Positions 1 through 6,541 of a DNA stretch of 34,749 bases are shown here, piece after piece. The position numbers and the translations under genes were made by a program. Below the pieces are notes generated by a model that ran no database searches, was not told the origin of the DNA, and saw only the letters and a list, made by a program, of their open reading frames with translations. How positions within the stretch are numbered: the stretch's first letter is position 1; every line of letters begins with the position of its first letter. This DNA comes from Tautonia sociabilis (GTDB lineage: Bacteria; Planctomycetota; Planctomycetia; Isosphaerales; Isosphaeraceae), in assembly GCF_003977685.1 (NCBI RefSeq), contig NZ_RYZH01000062.1:1-34749 (forward strand). The letters are read 5' to 3'.

Positions 1-96
1 CCTGATCCGACCCGATTCGACCGCCCCGCCTTGTCCGAGCGATCCGATCCCCCCGGGGGCCTCGCCCCCCTTCCCGAGCCGACGGGACCCGAGCTG

Positions 97-1158
97 ATGG
101 CCGAAGTCAACACGCTGCCCCGAACCTCGATCGCCGGCCGAACCCCCGAGCCGGGGGCCGCCGCCTGGGTCGGGCCCGACGAGCTCTCCCGGCTCTTGCA
201 CGAGGCCTACGCCCCCATCGCCCCCTGGCTGGCCGAGGCCGAGCGGATCTACCGGGAAGAACTGGGCAGCCGCAGCGACTACGTCCAGCGCCTCGTCGAG
301 CACGCCTCCCGGTTTCGGGGCAAGCAGCTCCGCCCGGCCCTCGTGCTGCTGACGGCCCAGGCCTGCGGCGGCGTCCTGCCGGCGCATCCGGTGGTGGCGG
401 CCGTCGTGGAGATGATCCACACCGCCACCCTGGTGCACGACGACATCCTCGACGAGGCCGACGTCCGCCGCCACGCCGCCACGATCAACGCCGAGTGGGG
501 CAACGAGCCCGCCGTCCTGCTGGGGGACTACCTCTTCACCCACGCCTTCCACCTGGCCGCCTCGCTCGAATCGACCTATGCGTGTCGCGTCATCGGTCGC
601 GCCACCAACCTCGTCTGCGAGGGGGAGCTGCAGCAGATCCACCACCGGGGGGACCTCGACCTCGACGAGCAGTCGTACTACGAGATCGTCCGAGGCAAGA
701 CCGCCGAGTTGACGGCCGTCTGCTGCCGACTGGGGGCCCATTACGCTGGGCAGCCTCCCGAGATCTGCGACGCCCTTGACCGCTTCGGCCGGGACCTGGG
801 GGTCGCCTTCCAGATCGCCGATGACCTGCTCGACCTCTGGGGAGAGGAGGTCGCCACGGGCAAGACCCTCGGGACCGACCTGCAAAAGCAGAAGCTGACC
901 CTCCCCGTCATCTTCCTCCTGCGATCGGCCGACCGGACCGAGGCCGACGCGGCCCGACGGCTGGTGGCCTCCCCCTCCGCCGAGTCCCGGAGGAAGCTGC
1001 GTCCGATGCTCGAATCCTCCGGGGCCCTGGAGTACGCCTGGGATCGCGCCCGAAGCTTCGTCGAGTCGGCCCGCCTGGAGCTGGCCGCCCTGCCCGCCTC
1101 CCCAACACGGGAAACCCTCGCCGGCCTGGCCCAACTGGTCGTCCGCCGCTGCTTCTGA
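97..1158 (+). CDS. Polyprenyl diphosphate synthase (trans-isoprenyl chain elongation)
   Basis: The product is a class I polyprenyl synthetase that condenses isopentenyl diphosphate units onto an allylic diphosphate, probably to make the side chain of a respiratory quinone. Counting from the ATG at 97 (353 residues), the first aspartate-rich motif DDILD is at about 115-119 and the second, DDLLD, at about 242-246, followed by GKTLGTDLQKQKLTLP, which matches the family. GKQLRPAL before the first motif is the usual substrate-binding segment. The frame stays open upstream through a TTG at 31 to the window edge, so the N-terminus is uncertain. ATG 97 was chosen because the residues before it are Pro/Gly-rich and unlike the family, and even this start leaves a longer leader than in E. 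coli IspB. Chain length cannot be read from the sequence. Confidence 0.9.
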   Translation: MAEVNTLPRTSIAGRTPEPGAAAWVGPDELSRLLHEAYAPIAPWLAEAERIYREELGSRSDYVQRLVEHASRFRGKQLRPALVLLTAQACGGVLPAHPVVAAVVEMIHTATLVHDDILDEADVRRHAATINAEWGNEPAVLLGDYLFTHAFHLAASLESTYACRVIGRATNLVCEGELQQIHHRGDLDLDEQSYYEIVRGKTAELTAVCCRLGAHYAGQPPEICDALDRFGRDLGVAFQIADDLLDLWGEEVATGKTLGTDLQKQKLTLPVIFLLRSADRTEADAARRLVASPSAESRRKLRPMLESSGALEYAWDRARSFVESARLELAALPASPTRETLAGLAQLVVRRCF

Positions 1159-1236
1159 CCGGACCCGACCCGGATCGGCTCCGTGCCGTGCCCCCTCCTG
1201 GGGTCGAGCGGTCAGCCGGAGGCAAGCGCCGCCCCA

Positions 1237-1254
1237 CGTTGCTTCCCAGCAACG
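1237..1254 (+). terminator. Hairpin after the polyprenyl synthase gene, possible terminator
   Basis: A perfect 7-bp stem (CGTTGCT / AGCAACG) closes a TCCC loop. It is followed after 16 bases by a run of six T at about 1269. The gap between stem and T run is longer than in a classical intrinsic terminator, so this is only a candidate. The rest of 1159-1397 shows no gene. Confidence 0.3.
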
Positions 1255-1397
1255 GGAACCGCCTCCGAATTTTTTCCCGGATTCCCCCGCACAACCCCCG
1301 GGTGTTGAACGCTAGATTGAATATGGTCGACGGCGGATCTCGTCATCGCCGACACGAACACGGTCGAGGACCCGCACCGCCGTGTGCGAGGTTGCCA

Positions 1398-1961
1398 ATG
1401 TCCACCCCACTCTCTCCCCCCGATTCGGCATCCGTCCCCATGGAGGCGACGGAGGATTCCTTCCGATCGGTCGTCCCCACCGTGGGACGGCCCTCCCTGC
1501 GGACCCGGGTCCGGGCCCTGGACCGGTCCTCCCTCACAACGGGCCAGAACGTGCGGATCGACGAGAAGATCTACCGACGGATGGTCCAACTGGGGCTCTC
1601 CCAGCAAGCCCTCTCCCAGAAGTCCGGGGTCAGCGACTCGGAGATTTCCCGCCTGCTCAACGGCCAGTCCAAGCGTCCAGGGCTCCACAACATCCTGAGG
1701 CTGGCCCGCGCGCTGGAGGTCTCGCTCGACTACCTGGCCGACGACGAACTGGCGACCGATCCCCGAACCGGAGTCGATCCCCTCTCCGGGGATGAACGCC
1801 ACCTGCTCGATCGCGCCCGGCAGATCGGCCTCCGAGAGGTCGAGATGATCCTCGACGCCACCCGGGTGCTCGGCTTCGACATGGCGATCCGACGACTCTA
1901 CGGGCTCGACGGCAGAGCCGAGCCCGACCATGCCGGCGCGAAGGATCTGAGCCGGCCCTGA
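1398..1961 (+). CDS. XRE-family helix-turn-helix transcriptional regulator
   Basis: The protein (187 residues from this ATG) carries one XRE/Cro-type helix-turn-helix at about residues 57-115, with the typical pattern LSQQALSQKSGVSDSEISRL, a turn, then NILRLARALEVSLDYL. About 55 residues of low-complexity Ser/Pro/Thr sequence precede it, and a short acidic then helical tail follows. No ligand or protease domain is visible. The open frame begins at 1188, but the ATG at 1398 has GCGAGG six bases upstream and the translated leader before it does not look like protein. The target is unknown. It stands alone between the polyprenyl synthase gene and a convergent signalling gene, so neighbours give no clue. 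Confidence 0.8.
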   Translation: MSTPLSPPDSASVPMEATEDSFRSVVPTVGRPSLRTRVRALDRSSLTTGQNVRIDEKIYRRMVQLGLSQQALSQKSGVSDSEISRLLNGQSKRPGLHNILRLARALEVSLDYLADDELATDPRTGVDPLSGDERHLLDRARQIGLREVEMILDATRVLGFDMAIRRLYGLDGRAEPDHAGAKDLSRP

Positions 1962-1995
1962 GGCTGAGGACCTTCCCTCGGTTCCGCTTCCGTGA

Positions 1996-3462
1996 TCAAC
2001 GGCGCCGGTTCTCGTCGCTGGCGGCCCCCGCCGGCCCGGGCAACAACGCGATGATCTGCTCCCGGCGCACCGGCTTGGTCAGGAAGTAGTCGAAGCAGTT
2101 CCCCCCCGACTCGTCCTGGACGGGCCGATCCGCCGTCCCTGTGATCCCGATCAGCAAAGGCGCCGGGCCCCGCTGCTCGCGACGAATCTCCCGAGCCAGG
2201 GTCTGGCCGTCCATCACCGGCATCTGCAGGTCAATCAGGACCACTCCCGGCCGGAAGTCCTTGACCATCCGCAGCGCCTCGGTCGTATCGGGGGTGACCC
2301 GGACGTTCCAGCCGAGTCGGCCAATCAGCAGCCCCAGCGCCTGGACCGATTCCGGGTTGTCGTCCACCAGGAGCGCATGGCGGTTGAGGTCGCCCAGGTC
2401 CATGCCATTGGCCCGGGAGACCTCCGGAACAACCAGACCGGAGCGTCGGACCAGGGAGAGGGGCAGGTCGACGACGAAGGGAGGCCCCGTCCGCACCCGG
2501 CCCCCCAGCCGATCGGCGAGCTTCCGGCTCAGGAAGAGGTCTAGGTCGATCCCGGGGGCCACGGCGGGCCGAGGCACGCCCCCCCGGTCCTCGGCGTCGA
2601 AACGCAGCTCGAACCGGTCGCCCGCCTCCCGGTAGTCGATCCGGACCTCGGACCCGCGCTGCTTCCCCTTCCGGACGTAGATCAGGGCGTGGCGGACCAG
2701 GTGCTCGAGCCTCCTGGCGTCGATGTGCATCCAGATGGGGCCGGGAAGCGCGGCTCGGACGAAACGGGACGAGGAATCCCCCAACTCGACCTTCGCGCGG
2801 TCGGCGGCACGATCGAGCGCCGCCCCCAGCTCGACGACCTCTCGCGTCGGGCTGATCGGCTCCGAGTCGATCCGGGCGACCTCGGAATAGTCGTCCAGCA
2901 GCCCGGTCATCCTCCGGCACAACTGGTCGAGCAGCTCGATCGTCCGACGCTGGCCGAGCCCCCCGTTCCCCGCCTGGAAGCTGAGCACCTCCACCGCGTT
3001 GCTGATCCCCCCGAGCACGTCCCGGAGATTATGACCAACGGCTTGCATCAGGTTCGAGAGCTGCCGGAGGTCCTCTCGAGTCGCCTCCCACGTCGCCCGC
3101 TCGGCGGCCCGACGGACCGCCTTGCTCAGCCGGGAGGGCCGGTCCCTCCGGACCACCGAGAACGCCCCCGCCCTGCGCAGCCGACGGCAGGACACCGGGT
3201 CATCCCCGTCGGCGAGGATCACCACCGTCGGCCGCCCCGGTTGCCGAACGATGTCCGGCAGCCATCGCATCGCGTCCGCCTCGGGAGGCCGGTGGGACGC
3301 GATGATCACCTCCACCCCCCCCGCCGCGATCCCCTCCAGCTGCTCCTCCCGCTCCAGGAGCAAGGTTTCCACCCGACACGGCACCTCCCGGGCTGAGGAA
3401 CGGACGACTTCGGCCTCCTCCGTCCTCACCTGCAAGAGAGCCCATCGCATCGAATGGGGCAT
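1996..3462 (-). CDS. Hybrid signalling protein: pseudo-receiver, degenerate histidine kinase, C-terminal receiver
   Basis: Numbering is from the ATG at 3462 (488 residues). Residues 1-115 resemble a receiver fold without acidic or phosphoacceptor residues. Residues 135-200 look like a HisKA dimerisation helix with H144 in GHNLRDVLGG. Residues 215-340 resemble a HATPase_c domain, but the N-box asparagine is replaced (VRHAL) and the glycine box is weak (FDAEDRGGV), so ATP binding is doubtful. Residues 362-478 form a full receiver: VDDN, phosphoacceptor D411 in VLIDLQMP, T441 and K463 in LTKPV. The frame reaches a GTG at 3552, but a good promoter at 3521-3548 lies inside that extension and GGAG stands seven bases before the ATG at 3462, which decides the start. 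There is no membrane segment, so it is cytoplasmic. It may act as a phospho-sink or scaffold instead of a kinase. Confidence 0.8.
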   Translation of the reverse strand: MPHSMRWALLQVRTEEAEVVRSSAREVPCRVETLLLEREEQLEGIAAGGVEVIIASHRPPEADAMRWLPDIVRQPGRPTVVILADGDDPVSCRRLRRAGAFSVVRRDRPSRLSKAVRRAAERATWEATREDLRQLSNLMQAVGHNLRDVLGGISNAVEVLSFQAGNGGLGQRRTIELLDQLCRRMTGLLDDYSEVARIDSEPISPTREVVELGAALDRAADRAKVELGDSSSRFVRAALPGPIWMHIDARRLEHLVRHALIYVRKGKQRGSEVRIDYREAGDRFELRFDAEDRGGVPRPAVAPGIDLDLFLSRKLADRLGGRVRTGPPFVVDLPLSLVRRSGLVVPEVSRANGMDLGDLNRHALLVDDNPESVQALGLLIGRLGWNVRVTPDTTEALRMVKDFRPGVVLIDLQMPVMDGQTLAREIRREQRGPAPLLIGITGTADRPVQDESGGNCFDYFLTKPVRREQIIALLPGPAGAASDENRRR

Positions 3463-3520
3463 CGCTTCGCTCCATGCCCGTCCCGGAAGCGAGGCCGTCC
3501 GATGTTCCTCGCTACTTCTT

Positions 3521-3548
3521 ACTATAGCAGGAGGATGGGCCGTGACAA
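3521..3548 (-). promoter_or_regulatory. Sigma-70-type promoter for the hybrid signalling gene
   Basis: On the - strand TTGTCA (3548-3543) and TATAGT (3526-3521) are separated by 16 bases. Each hexamer differs from consensus at one position. AT-rich sequence containing GCTTATTTAAAAGC lies just upstream and may act as an UP element. Transcription would start near 3514, about 50 bases before the ATG at 3462. The remainder of 3463-3706 shows no gene. Confidence 0.6.
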
Positions 3549-3706
3549 GCACAGTCGCCAGCTTTTAAATAAGCGTTCAGGGTACGAACACTCATCCGGG
3601 AAGGGAGCTGGGGTGGCCTGGGGAGGCGGGTTCAAGGTGTTCACTCTTAAGGAGATGAGGCGAACGGCCATCTCCGGGGGGAGGCGCGGGGACCGGCGGT
3701 GACGGG

Positions 3707-5134
3707 TTAGAACTCCTTGCGCTGGCGGCTCGAGGGGATGCGCAACGCTTTTCGATACTTGGTCACGGTGCGTCGGGCGACCGTCAGTCCCTGGCGGCCG
3801 AGTTCCTCGACGATCTCCTCGTCGGAGAGGGGCTTGCTCTTGTCTTCTTTCGCGATGATTTCGGTGAGCTTTTGCTTGATGGTGTCCCAGGCCACTTCCT
3901 CTCCGTCGGCGCTGAGGGTGCCGCCGCCGAAGAATCGTTTCAGGGCGAAGATCCCCCGAGGGGTCTGGACCCACTTGTCGTCGACCGCCCGGCTCACGGT
4001 GGTGACGTGCACGCCGACCTGATCGGCGATCTGCTGCATCTTCAGGGGCTGGATCGCCTCGGGCCCCTTGTCGAGGAAGTCGCGCTGGTGGGCGATGATC
4101 GCCTTGGCGACTTTCAGCAGGGTGTTTCGTCGCTGTTCGATCGACTCGATGAGCCAGCGGGCGGACTGGAGCTTCTTTTGGATGAAGGCGCGGGCGGCGG
4201 GGTCGCCGTTGCGGTCCTTGAGCATCCGCTGGTAGCGCCGGGAGATGGTGAGCTGGGGGGAGTGATCGTCGACCAGCCGGACCTGGTAGTCGCCGTGCTC
4301 GTCGGGCTCGACGATCAGGTCGGGGACGACGTACTGGGCGGTTTCCGGGTGGTAGCGGGCCCCCGGCTTGGGGTTGAGCCGTCGCAGTTGCTCCAGCCCC
4401 TCCTTGATCTCGGCCAGGGTCAGGCCGGACTTCTTCTCAATCGTCGGCAGGCGGTTCTGCTGGATGTCGTCCAGGTGGTCGCTGATGAGCACCCGGAGCA
4501 CGTCGACGTGGGGAGTCTCCGGCGTCAGTTGCAGCAGCAGGCACTCGCGCAGGTCCCGGGCGCCGACGCCGGGGGGGTCGAGCCCCTGGACCAGCTTCAG
4601 CGCCCGCTCGGCCTCCTCGAAGGTCACCGAGCCGCCGGCCATCCGGACCAGGTCGGTGAGGTCCAGCCCGGTCAGATACCCGTTCTCGTCCAAGTTGGAG
4701 ATGATGGACTCGGCCAGCCCTCGGACCGACGGCGGGATGTCGGGGAAGGAGAGCTGCTCGGTGAGGTAGTCGTGCAGCGAGGGGGGACGCGACGCCATGT
4801 TTTGCATGGCATCGTGCTTGCGGTCGGATTCTTCGGCCAGCGCCGCCCGGCTCGGGCGGTGCATCTCGCCGGAGGTGTCCCAGTTGTCCCAGTCGTCGTA
4901 GATCTCCGTCTCGTCGGGCTTGTCCTCCTCCTCGGCCGGGGGCTCCTCCACCTGGCCTTCGGGGGCGACGGACTCGCGGAGATCCTCGAGCAGCGGGTTC
5001 TCAATCAGCTCCTGGTCGATCCGCTCCTGCAGCGCGAGCCACGGGAGTTGCAGGATCTCCATCGATTGAATCATGCGGGGCGCCATGCGCATCCGCATGT
5101 CGGTCCGCAGTTGCTGCGATGTGTCGAGCCGCAT
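3707..5134 (-). CDS. rpoN: RNA polymerase sigma-54 factor
   Basis: This is the alternative sigma factor that recognises -24/-12 promoters and needs an AAA+ activator for open complex formation. Region I is at the N-terminus (LDTSQQLRTDMRMRMAPRMIQS, then LQLPWLALQERIDQELIENP). An acidic region II follows at about 50-110, then the core-binding and helix-turn-helix parts. The RpoN box is at about residues 453-462 as ARRTVTKYRK, one substitution from the common ARRTVAKYR. The length of 475 residues is normal. The frame runs up to 5395, but family homology begins exactly at the ATG at 5134, which has GGAAG ten bases upstream. Two -24/-12-like elements upstream suggest autoregulation. No bacterial enhancer-binding protein is encoded in this window. 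Confidence 0.97.
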   Translation of the reverse strand: MRLDTSQQLRTDMRMRMAPRMIQSMEILQLPWLALQERIDQELIENPLLEDLRESVAPEGQVEEPPAEEEDKPDETEIYDDWDNWDTSGEMHRPSRAALAEESDRKHDAMQNMASRPPSLHDYLTEQLSFPDIPPSVRGLAESIISNLDENGYLTGLDLTDLVRMAGGSVTFEEAERALKLVQGLDPPGVGARDLRECLLLQLTPETPHVDVLRVLISDHLDDIQQNRLPTIEKKSGLTLAEIKEGLEQLRRLNPKPGARYHPETAQYVVPDLIVEPDEHGDYQVRLVDDHSPQLTISRRYQRMLKDRNGDPAARAFIQKKLQSARWLIESIEQRRNTLLKVAKAIIAHQRDFLDKGPEAIQPLKMQQIADQVGVHVTTVSRAVDDKWVQTPRGIFALKRFFGGGTLSADGEEVAWDTIKQKLTEIIAKEDKSKPLSDEEIVEELGRQGLTVARRTVTKYRKALRIPSSRQRKEF

Positions 5135-5270
5135 ACGCCACGAGCTTCCGCTTGGAGACCCGAACGCGAATCGTCCGTGAGTGGGATCCTGGTCGGACCG
5201 AACCGGGCCGACGACCGTCGCCCTCCCGGCCCGTCGTCGCCCGCGGCGAGCGGACGCCGGCCGGTTGGCG

Positions 5271-5286
5271 AGCAAATACCATACCA
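5271..5286 (-). promoter_or_regulatory. Candidate sigma-54 (-24/-12) promoter upstream of rpoN, proximal
   Basis: The - strand reads TGGTATGGTATTTGCT. Against the -24/-12 consensus TGGCACG-N4-TTGCW it keeps GG and GC at the exact spacing and differs only at two positions (C to T). Transcription would begin near 5260, about 125 bases before the rpoN ATG. The sequence between 5135 and 5457 holds no gene. Confidence 0.5.
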
Positions 5287-5383
5287 TGAAGGTGTCGGGC
5301 TGGCGAGGGGGTTCCTCCGAAATTGGCCGGCCCGGGGACCGTCGCGGACTGCGTTCCCCGTCTCGGGACCGCGCGCCGACGTC

Positions 5384-5399
5384 CGCAAAAAACATACCA
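5384..5399 (-). promoter_or_regulatory. Candidate sigma-54 (-24/-12) promoter upstream of rpoN, distal
   Basis: The - strand reads TGGTATGTTTTTTGCG, sharing TGGTATG and the GG/GC spacing with the element 113 bases closer to rpoN. An alternative reading is that the T6 run belongs to an intrinsic terminator of the recR operon: GGCCCGGGCC just after recR can pair with GGCCCGGGGCC near 5400-5412, with the T run following. Both roles could coexist. Confidence 0.4.
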
Positions 5400-5457
5400 C
5401 GGGCCCCGGGCCTGACGCGGGGGTGTTCCCCGGAATCGACCCGCCGGCCCGGGCCGA

Positions 5458-6093
5458 TCAGAGACGCTGCCGCCCTTGCAGGGCGTCGGCCAGCATCTCC
5501 TTGTTGGCGAATTCCAAGGAACCGCCCGAGGCCAGCCCCCGGGCCAGCCGGGTGATCGCGACGCCCAGCGGCGCCAGGCGGTCGGCCACGAGTCGGGCGG
5601 TGGCGTCCCCTTCGAGGGTCGGGTTGGTCGCCAGGATGACCTCGCGGACCTCGCCGCCCTGGACCCGCTCCTCGAGCGATTTGAGGTTCAACTGGTCTTC
5701 AAAGACCCCCTGCAGGGGGGAGAGTCGGCCGAGCAGGACGTGATAGGTCCCTCCGAAGGAGCCGGCGTTTTCCAGGGCCATCAGGTCCCGGGACTGTTCG
5801 ACGACGCAGATCACCGACCGGTCCCTCCTCGGGTCCCGGCAGATGGCGCAGCGGGCCTGGCCGGACTCGGTCAGGTGGGCGCAAACCTCGCAGTGCCGGA
5901 TCTGGTCCCGGGCCGCCCGGACGGCCTCGGCCAGCTCGATCGCCTCCTCCACCGGGCAGCGGAGCAGGTGGTGGGCCAGCCGCTCGGCGCTCTTGGCGCC
6001 GATGCCGGGCAAGCGTCCCAGGGCTCGGACCAGACGGTCGACCGTCCCGGAGGCGGTCGGCGATGGGGGAGGGCCGCCGGGCAGCGCGCTCAC
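5458..6093 (-). CDS. recR: Recombination mediator RecR
   Basis: RecR acts with RecF and RecO in loading RecA onto gaps in SSB-coated DNA. The 211-residue product has the N-terminal helix-hairpin-helix (LGRLPGIGAKSAERLAHHLL), a four-cysteine zinc finger (C68, C71, C82, C85) and a Toprim domain at about 93-190 ending in LARGLASGGSLEFAN, a characteristic RecR motif. The GTG start at 6093 overlaps the TGA of the upstream ybaB by four bases (GTGA), implying translational coupling. A short Pro-rich N-terminal extension precedes the conserved part. The dnaX-ybaB-recR order is common in bacteria. Confidence 0.96.
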   Translation of the reverse strand: MSALPGGPPPSPTASGTVDRLVRALGRLPGIGAKSAERLAHHLLRCPVEEAIELAEAVRAARDQIRHCEVCAHLTESGQARCAICRDPRRDRSVICVVEQSRDLMALENAGSFGGTYHVLLGRLSPLQGVFEDQLNLKSLEERVQGGEVREVILATNPTLEGDATARLVADRLAPLGVAITRLARGLASGGSLEFANKEMLADALQGRQRL

Positions 6094-6437
6094 GGTCGTC
6101 CTCCGCCGGGGAAGAGCGCGTCGAGGCCGGACATGCCCAGGCCCAGGCCGCCGGTCATCGCTCGGGCGGCCTCCTGCCTCGCCTTCTCGATCGCCTGGTT
6201 GACGGCCGAGGTGACGAGGTCCTCGAGCAGCTCGACGTCTCCGTCCGAGACGAGCTTCGGGTCGATCCGGACCGAGATCAGCTCCAGCCGTCCGTTGGCG
6301 ACGGCCTTGACCGAGCCGCCGCCGGCCTCTCCCTCGATCCGGAGCGCTCCCAGTCGCTGGGAGGCCTGCTCCATCTGCTCCCGGAGCTTGCCGGCGTTCC
6401 GCATCAGCTCGGCAAGGTTGCCCAGGTTTTCGAACAC
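6090..6437 (-). CDS. YbaB/EbfC family nucleoid-associated DNA-binding protein
   Basis: The product (115 residues) belongs to the YbaB/EbfC family of small dimeric nucleoid-associated proteins. It shows the expected features: an N-terminal helix LAELMRNAGKLREQMEQ, then GEAGGGSVKAVANGRLELISVRIDP, and a C-terminal helix VNQAIEKARQEAARAMTGGLG. The frame is open to 6839 over the end of dnaX, but homology starts at the GTG at 6437, which has GGGAG eight bases upstream, so that start is used. It lies between dnaX (105-base gap) and recR (four-base overlap). Confidence 0.9.
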   Translation of the reverse strand: MFENLGNLAELMRNAGKLREQMEQASQRLGALRIEGEAGGGSVKAVANGRLELISVRIDPKLVSDGDVELLEDLVTSAVNQAIEKARQEAARAMTGGLGLGMSGLDALFPGGGRP

Positions 6438-6541
6438 GGCATGCTCTCCCGGTCGGTTCGATTCGGGTGGAAGAGGAAGACCGCCAGAAGAGCGACGGTC
6501 GGGCCGCCGTCCCCTCGGGCGGGGGATCGATCGTCCGGTCG

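Noticed and set aside
3872..5743. Long + strand open frame (623 codons) antisense to rpoN and recR
   Set aside because: The rpoN and recR products are unmistakable on the other strand; this frame is a composition shadow.
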